A program made the translations under genes and the position numbers. The notes beneath the pieces are model-generated. The model saw only the letters and a list, made by a program, of their open reading frames with translations, was not told the origin of the DNA and ran no database searches. From Phycisphaerales bacterium (lineage in GTDB: Bacteria; Planctomycetota; Phycisphaerae; Phycisphaerales; UBA1924), in assembly GCA_020427395.1 (NCBI GenBank), contig JAGQON010000010.1, positions 37,616-101,615 on the forward strand: a stretch of 64,000 nucleotides of DNA, read 5' to 3'. Positions 43,444 through 53,164 of the stretch are shown here, piece by piece (the stretch's first letter is position 1; each line of letters opens with the position of its first letter).

Positions 43444-46400
43444 TTACGGACAACCGCCCTGATATGCAACCAGGAAGGCGCTGACATCAAAGAAGTTGAA
43501 CAAACCGTCCTGATTCAGGTCCGACTGGGCATCCTGACCCTGATACGCGACCAGAAACGCCGAAACATCGAAGAAGTTCAACTGCCCGTCCATATTCATA
43601 TCCGCTAATCCACAGCCCGTCGTCGGCACCCGGATCACCACCGTCGCGGGCCGCGAGTACACAGGCGACACCACACCGGCGATTGTCGTCATCGAGCGGT
43701 AGGTGAACGAATCCGTCCCCACAAAGCCCGGGTCCGCGTCGTATGTGAACGACCCGTCCGCGTTGATCACAACCGACCCATTGCTCGGCCCAATATACGC
43801 CGGGTCCAGCTCGTACGCCGTATCCACCAGGATCGTGCGGTACTCCTGATCAACATCGTTCACCAGCACACCATCGATGGCATCGACCATCACCGTGCCG
43901 TTGCCCGCTGCGACATAGGTATCGTCCACGGCCAGCGAGAATGCCGTCGTGCGGAGATGCTCCAGCTCATTCAGCACCCAGCCCACATAATCCGGTGCCT
44001 GCGCCGGACGCTGGAGACCGCGCAGGATCTCCTCGTGCACCAGATCGATGCGATCGCTCAGAATCCCGTCGATATTCGCGACATTGCGATCGCTCGACCA
44101 ATCGTCTGGTGAATCCGAGAGATCGATCTCGTTGATCAGCGTAAGCATATCGATCGAACCCAGCCCCAGCTCGCTCGTCCCAGGCACCGCCCGCAACGCC
44201 GAGCGGAGCACCTCGCTCCGGTTGAGCTCCTTGGGCATCCCGACCGTCACATACGCATCAATCAGCGCTTCTGCATCATCCAGCTCACGGGCGGCCGCCC
44301 ACAGCGCGGAGTTCTCATCGAACAGCTCCAGCAACAGATGCTCGTGCACCTGCGCCCGCAGCGCGAACAGACTCGGCTGCACATCGAGCTCATCCACTGG
44401 GGGAATCGTCGAACGCCCCGTGATCCGCACTCGATATGTGCTGTCGTCGAAGTTCGAGCCCGTACTCGGCAGGTTGATACTGGCGGCCGTCTGGTCATCA
44501 AGGAAGTTGCTCGTCGGCTCATGGATCCAGACCTGCCGGAACGCGCTCAGGCCCGAGGCCGGATCGTTCCCGATGTATGGAAGCCAAACGATCCCGAGAT
44601 TCGTATCAAACGAGAACCGAAGCGACTTGTAGGCGGACCCATCCACCGAATCCTCATCATCGCCGAACCAGAAGCTCACACGAAAGTCGTTGAGCGCCGA
44701 GCTCCAGTTCGTCACCCTGGCACGGGGCTTGAACGCGTCTGGATCAGGAGCGATCGCCTTCTCCGCAAGGTACCACGCCCTGAGCAGATGCGACTGTTCC
44801 GCATTGCTCGGGGTGATGAATGTCCCGAATCCACCATTTTGAACCGCCGAGTACGGGATGGTCAGTGTTTGCGATGAATCCGTGAGATCGAACGCGGGCA
44901 TGTTAAAGAGCACCGTTGAGATGTCATCCTGAGGGCCCTGCGCCCAGAGATCAAGCATCACGCCGTTGTTCATAAGGAACGCCGGAAGAAACGCCGTAAT
45001 CTCCGCGTTCACGGCCGTCTGAAAAGCCGAGGCCGCGTCCTTGTAATGATCCACCAACGCCGCAAACAACGCCGAGTTGCCATCAACATCGGTCGCCCGG
45101 ATCTGCTCCACAAACGACTTCAGCTGATCACCCGACAGCATGATCCGATCCAACTCGGGCATCGATTCGTTCTGCGGGTCCGCGTTGTAATCCGCGACTT
45201 GCCTTCCATAGCGGTACGCGAAGTACCACGGGTTCTCCCGCGCCAGCTGCGCATACGCCGAGGCCGCCTGCGACCACGGCTCGATCCCCGTCAGGTCCAC
45301 ATTCGACAAGCTTGGCACACCCAGCGACACCGGGAGCACCGCCAGATCATTGAGATAACCGGACACCGGCCCGTCGCCGACATACTGATCCGCGTTCCCC
45401 AGGTTCACCGTCGGGTTCGTGCGCGACCCAACGAACGCCTCGCTCTGGGCGGTCAGCGTCGCGTAGGTAAAGAAGTTCTCCGAAGCCGTGATGAAGTTGG
45501 GCGTGCTGTTGTTGTACGCCAGATCGATCCCGTTCTCATCGCGGTAGTCCAGCACCACATTCGTCTCACTCGTCAGGTCCGTAAGCAGAATGTCCTGGGC
45601 CACGCCGTACAACGCCGCCTCAAGCCGACGCAGCTGTGAACGAACCACCGCCATGTCGCGGATGATCGCGTCCACATCGCTCTGCAGGTCGCCGATCTGA
45701 TCGCCGATCGCGTTGAACCCGCTCACGATCGTGTTGTACATGATGTTGAGCTGCTGATCGATCCGATCAAACCGCTCGTGCATCTCCTGACGCATCTCCT
45801 CGACCTGCTGCCGCAACGCGACCACCTGATCGAAGATCTGCTCGTCGACGCTCGGCCCAGCGTTCAAAGCACCCGCCAGCCCGATCGCCTCGGTCACAAC
45901 ATTCAGGAACGCCCCCGCCGCCGTCAGCGGATCGCCCACATAGAAACCCGCGATGCCGATCGCCAGGTTCCCCGCGATCGACACACCGCTCTGGACCGTC
46001 GACAGGTCGTCGTTCGTCTGCAAAGCGATCGAGCTGTAATCCCGCGTGTAGGTCGCGTACTCCTCGATCTCGCCGAACTGGCTCTGCAGCATCAGGAAAG
46101 TCGCCGCGCTCGACGCCGCCCGCGCCTCAGCCGTCGCCTCCAGATTCGCCCGCAGCTCATCGAGCACACTCTGGACATACGCCGGGTCGTTCATCGCCAG
46201 GTCCACGCTCTCCTCCAGCCCCGGCGCATCCGCCAGCGCAAAGTCGAGCGACCCGTCGTCAGCCATCGGGTCCATCCCCACGATCGCATCGATCTGTGCA
46301 CGCACCGTGTCCAGCTGAGCCGTGACCGCGTTGCGCAGCGCCTCGTTCTCCGGGCTCATCGAGATCGCCAGCTGGTACCCCGCATAATCCGCCGGCAGAA

Positions 46401-47100
46401 TCGCCAGCCCCGCGTTCACCTGCGCCATATCTTCCCGAACCTCACCCAGCGCCGGATCAAACCCCTCAGCCGCGAAGTACGCATCGAGCAGCGCCGGCAG
46501 ACCCTCACGGGCATTCCCCGCCGGGTCCACGCCATAAAACCCCGTCACCAGCAGATCGAACACCTCATTGCGGTAATCCAGCGGCCTGGCCAGCGCCAGC
46601 TCATACCGAACCATCCGGCGCTGAATCGACTCAAACCCGTCCGGGTCCGGCACCACGATCCCCAGCAGCGCCAGCGCCCGCTTGCCGACCCGCGTGTCCG
46701 TCCCCTCTAGCAGCGGCTCATCAACCGTCGCGAACCGAAGCGCCGCGTAGAAGTTTGCCTTCTCGTTCAGGTCCTGATCGCCGATGGCATACCCCGCCAG
46801 CGCCGCGTCGAAGCCCCCCAGAAAAGCCTCGACCTGCGCCTCGCTCGCGCTCGGGTTCCGCTCAAGGAACGCCATCGTCCCCGCCAAGGTCGCGTACACC
46901 CTCGGGCGCGGGTTGATCGCGACGATCACATCCGATCGCACATACTCGCCCGCACGCATGGCCGCCACCAGCCGCGCATAATCCGCATCGTCCTGCACAT
47001 CCAAATCGATCGCCCCCGCCGGCATGGTCGCCCCGCCCAGCACGAACACCGCCAGCATACGAACGATCAACCCAACCCGATTCCGTATCTTCCAGTCCAT
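43444..47100 (-). CDS. Very large secreted coiled-coil protein with Ig-like domain and dockerin-like tail
   Basis: This 1218-residue exported protein starts at ATG 47100 (GAGGTG upstream), giving signal VRMLAVFVLGGATMPAGA. Residues about 380-480 contain hydrophobic segments (AGNLAIGIAGFYVGDPLTAAG) and a long heptad region (QVEEMRQEMHERFDRIDQQL; GDQIGDLQSDVDAIIRDMAV), an unusual trait for an exported planctomycete protein. Near the C-terminus lies a cadherin/Big-9-like domain (VNDVDQEYRTILVD...GSFTYDADPGFVGTDSFTY). The tail (43444-43614) holds DMNMDGQLNFFDVSAFL and DLNQDGLFNFFDVSAFL and ends QGGCP. The main domain has no family I can name. Confidence 0.75.
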   Translation of the reverse strand: MDWKIRNRVGLIVRMLAVFVLGGATMPAGAIDLDVQDDADYARLVAAMRAGEYVRSDVIVAINPRPRVYATLAGTMAFLERNPSASEAQVEAFLGGFDAALAGYAIGDQDLNEKANFYAALRFATVDEPLLEGTDTRVGKRALALLGIVVPDPDGFESIQRRMVRYELALARPLDYRNEVFDLLVTGFYGVDPAGNAREGLPALLDAYFAAEGFDPALGEVREDMAQVNAGLAILPADYAGYQLAISMSPENEALRNAVTAQLDTVRAQIDAIVGMDPMADDGSLDFALADAPGLEESVDLAMNDPAYVQSVLDELRANLEATAEARAASSAATFLMLQSQFGEIEEYATYTRDYSSIALQTNDDLSTVQSGVSIAGNLAIGIAGFYVGDPLTAAGAFLNVVTEAIGLAGALNAGPSVDEQIFDQVVALRQQVEEMRQEMHERFDRIDQQLNIMYNTIVSGFNAIGDQIGDLQSDVDAIIRDMAVVRSQLRRLEAALYGVAQDILLTDLTSETNVVLDYRDENGIDLAYNNSTPNFITASENFFTYATLTAQSEAFVGSRTNPTVNLGNADQYVGDGPVSGYLNDLAVLPVSLGVPSLSNVDLTGIEPWSQAASAYAQLARENPWYFAYRYGRQVADYNADPQNESMPELDRIMLSGDQLKSFVEQIRATDVDGNSALFAALVDHYKDAASAFQTAVNAEITAFLPAFLMNNGVMLDLWAQGPQDDISTVLFNMPAFDLTDSSQTLTIPYSAVQNGGFGTFITPSNAEQSHLLRAWYLAEKAIAPDPDAFKPRARVTNWSSALNDFRVSFWFGDDEDSVDGSAYKSLRFSFDTNLGIVWLPYIGNDPASGLSAFRQVWIHEPTSNFLDDQTAASINLPSTGSNFDDSTYRVRITGRSTIPPVDELDVQPSLFALRAQVHEHLLLELFDENSALWAAARELDDAEALIDAYVTVGMPKELNRSEVLRSALRAVPGTSELGLGSIDMLTLINEIDLSDSPDDWSSDRNVANIDGILSDRIDLVHEEILRGLQRPAQAPDYVGWVLNELEHLRTTAFSLAVDDTYVAAGNGTVMVDAIDGVLVNDVDQEYRTILVDTAYELDPAYIGPSNGSVVINADGSFTYDADPGFVGTDSFTYRSMTTIAGVVSPVYSRPATVVIRVPTTGCGLADMNMDGQLNFFDVSAFLVAYQGQDAQSDLNQDGLFNFFDVSAFLVAYQGGCP

Positions 47101-47204
47101 CCAGCACCTCACAATGCGAGCGCGCACCGCCCGCACACTTCCAAGCGACATCGATCACTCCCGCGCCCGACGAGTACCGTGATTTCTCATCAATCCCACG
47201 CAAC

Positions 47205-47233
47205 AGCCCCGTTCCAGTCTCAGGAACGGGGCT
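47205..47233 (-). terminator. Hairpin after the beta-helix gene
   Basis: AGCCCCGTTCC (47205-47215) and GGAACGGGGCT (47223-47233) form an 11-bp perfect stem 28 bp after the stop of the leftward gene. There is only a weak T-rich stretch after it, so termination is probable but not certain. Confidence 0.6.
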
Positions 47234-47260
47234 TCAAGAAGCTCAGAAGCAGTCAGTCAT

Positions 47261-48679
47261 TCAAGGGCAACCCGCGTTATACGCCGACAGGAACGCGCTC
47301 ACATCGAAGAAGTTGAGCACCCCGTCGCCCGTCAGGTCCGCCGGGCAATCGCTCGCACCGCTGGGCTGGAACTCGAACGCGCCCATATCGATGCACAGCT
47401 CCCACGCCGAAACACCAGTATTCCCCGTTGCCGGATCATCCAGATTCCGCACATCGCCGTTGTAGTCCGTCATGAGATCAAGGATCTCCACCATGAACCC
47501 GCCGCCGGCGTTGTACTCACCCCGAGAGTTCGCGGCGTCGATCGCGGGCGAGCCAGCCATCAGCCGGAAGTCATCCCCCGCAGCATCAGCAAACATCGGA
47601 TTCGCATCAAAGTTGCCGTTCGCATCCGGCGAGCCAGTCGGGGCCTCGGGCAGGATCGAATACGAGCGCGAATAAACCCCGGTCCCAGAGTGCGAGGTCG
47701 CGGCCTGATTCACCACAATGCTGTTGTATAGCCGGGTCACACCATCGCTGCGCGTCGTGCTCAGCGTCCCCGCAGCCATCGAATCCACACTGTTTTCATA
47801 CAGGGTGCACTGAATCAGCTCCACCAACTGTTCATTTCGGATCGCCCCGCCATCCGTACCCGCGGAGTTGCGGACAAACACGCTGTTGATCGCCTGGAAC
47901 ACATCCTGATCCGAAACCCACACCGCGCCACCAGCAGTCTCACCCCGGTTCTCTTCGAACCAGCAGGTCCGCACCTGAAGATCACCACGCAGCGAGTTTC
48001 CGAGAACCGCGATCGCGCCGCCACGAACTGATGCCGTGTTGCCGATGAAGCGGCAGCCCTCAAAGCTCGCGATCACGCCCGCGCCGGAATACGAAACGCC
48101 GCCGCCCTCAACCCCCTCGTTTCCCTCGATCACGCAGTCAACAAATGTCTTGAGCACCGTACCCCGCAGATCCATCCCGCCGCCGTTGCTCAAACTCGTG
48201 TTGTTACGGATGATCGTGTTTGTGACCGTACCGCCACCGGACATATACAGCCCGCCGCCAAAGCTGGTGCTGTTCGAATCCTCGATCACGCAATCAACGA
48301 TCGTCGCACGCGAGCCGCCCTCGATCGAGACGCCGCCACCAGCGCTCGTTGAGAAACCACGCGTGAAAGTCAACCCATCGAGCACCACATCCGTGCTTGT
48401 CCCCGTCGAGCGGAAGCACTTGTCCAGGTCCTGCCCGAACACCGTCACCACCCCGCCGCCTGCGTTGCGAAGCGTCAGGTCCTTATCGATCACAGCCAGG
48501 TTCTCCGCGTACAACCCCGGCTGGATCAGGATCTCATCCCCGCTCACGGCGTTCGCAATGGCCGCCGTGATCGTGATGTAGTCGTAGTCCACAAAGTTCG
48601 GCCCAACCGTGATCGTATCGCTCAACGCCACCGGGCCCATCGCCGCGATCGCCAACGCTGCTGTCATCCGCATCTTCAT
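47261..48679 (-). CDS. Secreted right-handed beta-helix protein with single dockerin-like repeat
   Basis: This 472-residue exported protein starts at ATG 48679 (GGAGGCGGAT upstream). A pectate-lyase-like parallel beta-helix runs over about 20-400, with recurring strands such as VDCVIEDSNSTSFGGGLYMS, SFEGCRFIGNTASVRGG and FVRNSAGTDGGAIRNE, as in choice-of-anchor Q or polymorphic outer membrane repeats. Only one EF-hand-like repeat (DLTGDGVLNFFDVSAFL) precedes the final NAGCP, so the double repeat is not essential to the tag. Confidence 0.82.
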   Translation of the reverse strand: MKMRMTAALAIAAMGPVALSDTITVGPNFVDYDYITITAAIANAVSGDEILIQPGLYAENLAVIDKDLTLRNAGGGVVTVFGQDLDKCFRSTGTSTDVVLDGLTFTRGFSTSAGGGVSIEGGSRATIVDCVIEDSNSTSFGGGLYMSGGGTVTNTIIRNNTSLSNGGGMDLRGTVLKTFVDCVIEGNEGVEGGGVSYSGAGVIASFEGCRFIGNTASVRGGAIAVLGNSLRGDLQVRTCWFEENRGETAGGAVWVSDQDVFQAINSVFVRNSAGTDGGAIRNEQLVELIQCTLYENSVDSMAAGTLSTTRSDGVTRLYNSIVVNQAATSHSGTGVYSRSYSILPEAPTGSPDANGNFDANPMFADAAGDDFRLMAGSPAIDAANSRGEYNAGGGFMVEILDLMTDYNGDVRNLDDPATGNTGVSAWELCIDMGAFEFQPSGASDCPADLTGDGVLNFFDVSAFLSAYNAGCP

Positions 48680-48867
48680 ATCCGCCTCCCTCGGCATGGT
48701 TCATCTCATCGGCGCTACAACACGCCCGCTACCCAACCACGCGACAAGACGCAGCCGCGCGCCCGATAAGCCCGGCAGATCGATGCATATTCATCAGATA
48801 AAACCAACGCGCCACCCTCACCGCCTGCCATCGACCCCGAACACCGATCCAACGCCTACCCTTGCCC

Positions 48868-49407
48868 ATGCCCGACCCAAGCCACCCAGAAACGGTGCTC
48901 CCCTACAAGATCGCCTGCCTCTGCGACCTGCGAGACAAGGACGGACGCGTCCTCCTCCTCCACCGCATCAAGGCACCCAACAAGGGCCTCTGCTCTCCCA
49001 TCGGCGGCAAGCTCGAGATGCACTTGGGCGAATCGCCCGCCCAGTGCGCCCAGCGCGAGATCATGGAAGAAGCAGGCATCCATGTCGACATCGACGACCT
49101 CCGACTTGTCGGGCTCATCGCAGAGACCGCGTTCGAGGGAAAGACCCACTGGCTCCTCTTCTACTACCGCGTCATGAAGCCCGTTGAAGTCATCGACGGC
49201 CACATGGACGAGGGCGAACTCCGCTGGCACCACCCAGACGAGATCCCCAACCTCCCACTCCCCGACACCGATCGCCAGATCATCTGGCCCATGGTCCACA
49301 AGCACGAGCACACCGGCCAGGACGGCGGACCCGGGTTCTTCAACATCCACATCGATTGCAGGGGCGAAAAACTCACATGGAGCGTCGAGCAGGAATCTCT
49401 CGCCTGA
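48868..49407 (+). CDS. NUDIX hydrolase
   Basis: This is a 179-residue cytosolic NUDIX hydrolase, probably of the MutT-type nucleoside triphosphatase group. The box reads GGKLEMHLGESPAQCAQREI followed by MEEAGI, with catalytic REIMEE intact; the usual GX5E spacing has two extra residues, as in some planctomycete members. The start is ATG 48868 rather than the in-frame TTG at 48862. The neighbours give no clue to substrate. Confidence 0.85.
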   Translation: MPDPSHPETVLPYKIACLCDLRDKDGRVLLLHRIKAPNKGLCSPIGGKLEMHLGESPAQCAQREIMEEAGIHVDIDDLRLVGLIAETAFEGKTHWLLFYYRVMKPVEVIDGHMDEGELRWHHPDEIPNLPLPDTDRQIIWPMVHKHEHTGQDGGPGFFNIHIDCRGEKLTWSVEQESLA

Positions 49408-49710
49408 CCGAGCTCGACACCAGCCCAACCCGACGCACACACCAGAACCGCGATGGTCGGAAGCAACACACGATCATGAGCCGGTCAATCAGGGTGGAGA
49501 TCCGTCACCTTTCGGGCCAGTCACCCCATCGGCAATCGCTCGAAGCGACAGATAACCACCGAAACCCTCGACGCGAATGAGCAGCCAACCGCGTATATGA
49601 CACAAGATTGTGTCATTCATATGTAATTTCCCACCAGAGCATCCAATCCCTTTGCAGAATGCCGATTCAGATACCATCGAACACTCCGATTCAAGATGGA
49701 GGGTGCCTTC
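49408..49710. other. Intergenic region between NUDIX and BLUF-like genes
   Basis: Roughly 300 bp with short spurious frames only. Near 49603-49618 lies TGACACAAGATTGTGTCA, an imperfect-spacer inverted repeat TGACACAA-GA-TTGTGTCA that could be an operator for the following gene. Confidence 0.45.
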
Positions 49711-50145
49711 ATGGCGTATTCCTGTCTCGTGTATGTGGCCAACGCCTCGCCCGATCTCGGCAAGTCCGATATGATCCAGATGAAGGATCAGGACACACGC
49801 CGATACGCAAAAGCACAAGCGAGCGGCGTACGCATCATCGCCAGCGGCATCGTCTTCGAAATCATCGAAGCACCGGGCAATACCGCCGAGGAACTCCTCG
49901 ACGGCACATGCGAGTCGCCCTTCTTCGACGACCCCGAGATCCTGCTCTTCGCACCGCTCAAGGCCCGATGCTTCAAGCAGTGGATGCTCATTAAACGAGA
50001 TTCCGTGCCAGACCGTGAACGCTGCATCGAATCACTCCGCTGCATCGCCCAGCAGGCCCAGGTGTCCCCCGATCAGATCCCTCAGGCCATGACCAAAATG
50101 ATCGCCCTTTTCCAGAATACCGACCAGAGCGCCCAAGCCGCCTGA
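49711..50145 (+). CDS. BLUF-like domain protein, probably lacking the flavin Gln
   Basis: This is a 144-residue protein. ATG 49711 is preceded by GGAGGG; an ATG at 49696 is in frame. The first 95 residues follow the BLUF pattern: SCLVYVANASPDLGKSDM opening (the Tyr of LVYVS-type motifs is present), IIASGIVFEIIEAPGNTAEE in place of GxxxYxxGxFxQxLEG, and FKQWMLI like the (F)xxWxM(G) end. The Gln of the FLQVLEG motif, required for the blue-light response, is replaced by Glu. It may be a light-insensitive relative or may bind something else. Low confidence for photoreception. Confidence 0.5.
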   Translation: MAYSCLVYVANASPDLGKSDMIQMKDQDTRRYAKAQASGVRIIASGIVFEIIEAPGNTAEELLDGTCESPFFDDPEILLFAPLKARCFKQWMLIKRDSVPDRERCIESLRCIAQQAQVSPDQIPQAMTKMIALFQNTDQSAQAA

Positions 50146-50176
50146 GCCCAAACACAACCCCTGTCCTACATGAAAA

Positions 50177-50201
50177 AACACCCGCTCATAGAGCGGGTGT
50201 T
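50177..50201 (-). terminator. Terminator of atpD
   Basis: AACACCCGCTC (50177-50187), loop ATA, GAGCGGGTGTT (50191-50201). On the minus strand it is followed by TTTTCATG; it lies 23 bp after the atpD stop. Confidence 0.8.
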
Positions 50202-50224
50202 CTTGTGTTGAAGACGCGATCCGA

Positions 50225-51854
<1,630 letters not shown>

Positions 51855-51892
51855 TCAACGCCCCCAACCCAAACCGAACAGCAGCACCCACC

Positions 51893-53146
51893 GTGACCCA
51901 GAACCCCACCACACCCACCCAAGCCAATCGCTCCACGCGGGTGGGATTCATCAGCGCCAAGCCAATCTCCAACCCCAACTTCCTCTCCGGCATGCCCTAC
52001 CACATGAGCCAGGCGCTCCAGAGACAGGGATTCGAAATCGTCCCCATCTGCGAACACCCGGAAAGACAGCCCACGCTCACCCAGCGACTCGTCAGACGCC
52101 TCAACTGGGAACGACGCAGACGAACGCCCCCGCCCCTCCGAAAGCTCCTCGACCACACCCTCCCCCAACGCGCCCGAAACGCCCTGCTCCGCAAGGTCAC
52201 ACGCAGATCACACACCATCCAGACCCAAATCGACGCGCTCACCGACCCCAGCACACAGCCCGACATCCTCTTCGGCTGCTGCATCTCTTTCACCCTCTAC
52301 GCGCTCCACACCCAGCTCCCCATCGTCTACTTCTCCGACGCAACCTCCTTCATCCTCCGTGATGCCTACCCCGCGCTCTCCAAGCGAGGCCCGGCCCACA
52401 TCCAGACCATCCACGACATCGAACGCACCTCCGTCGACCGTGCCAGCGCCGCCATCTTCGCCTCACCCGTCGTCCGAGACTCCGCCATCCACGACCTGCG
52501 CATCGACCCCGACCGTACCCATGTCGTCCCCATGGGCGCCAATGTCACCCCCGACAGGCCCGAACTCGTCCACGCCCCAGCTCCAGGCCCCACCCGCGAA
52601 GACTGCCAGCTCCTCATCATCGCCGCCGACCCGATCCGCAAACGCGTCGACCTCGCCCTCGAAGCTACCGAGCTGCTCCGCCAACGAGGCATCAACGCAA
52701 CCCTCCACATCGTCGGCCCGGGCACGCAGCGCAGCAGCACCAGCCCAGCCGCCCAGCCCGTCGGCCGCCTCAAACTCTCCGACCCCATCGACCGCCAGAC
52801 CCACCAGCGACTCCTCCGCGACTGCCACATCCAGCTCCTCCCTTCCCTCGGAGAAGCCTTCGGCATCGCCCCCATCGAATCCGCCCACTTCGCACGCCCC
52901 GCCATCGTCGCAGGAGCCGGCGGGCTCTCCTTCGTCGTCCAGCACGATCAGACCGGCCTTGTCCTCGACCCCACCGCCGACGCCACCGCATGGGCCCACG
53001 CGATTGAATCTCTCATCGACGACCCAACCCGCTACCAGCGCCTCAGCGAAGCCGCCCTCCACCGCGCCCGCGCCGAGCTCAACTGGGACGCATGGGGCGC
53101 CGCCGTCACGCAGATCATCCGCGACACCCTCGCCGATCGCCGCTGA
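51893..53146 (+). CDS. Glycosyltransferase family 4-like protein
   Basis: This is a 417-residue GT-B-fold glycosyltransferase. I start it at GTG 51893 (VTQNPTTPTQ...), since upstream in-frame sequence to a TTG at 51764 is Pro/Ser-rich with poor start context. The N-terminal part RVGFISAKPISNPNFLSGMP is an acceptor-domain Rossmann start; the C-terminal part has RLKLSDPIDRQTHQRLLRD, GEAFGIAPIESAHFARPAIV (the EX7E motif) and GLSFVVQHDQTGLVL, the usual sugar-nucleotide site of GT4. Role probably in polysaccharide or lipid glycan synthesis. It diverges from atpD with a gap of about 220 bp. Confidence 0.82.
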   Translation: MTQNPTTPTQANRSTRVGFISAKPISNPNFLSGMPYHMSQALQRQGFEIVPICEHPERQPTLTQRLVRRLNWERRRRTPPPLRKLLDHTLPQRARNALLRKVTRRSHTIQTQIDALTDPSTQPDILFGCCISFTLYALHTQLPIVYFSDATSFILRDAYPALSKRGPAHIQTIHDIERTSVDRASAAIFASPVVRDSAIHDLRIDPDRTHVVPMGANVTPDRPELVHAPAPGPTREDCQLLIIAADPIRKRVDLALEATELLRQRGINATLHIVGPGTQRSSTSPAAQPVGRLKLSDPIDRQTHQRLLRDCHIQLLPSLGEAFGIAPIESAHFARPAIVAGAGGLSFVVQHDQTGLVLDPTADATAWAHAIESLIDDPTRYQRLSEAALHRARAELNWDAWGAAVTQIIRDTLADRR

Positions 53147-53164
53147 ACCTGACCCCCAGCCCTT

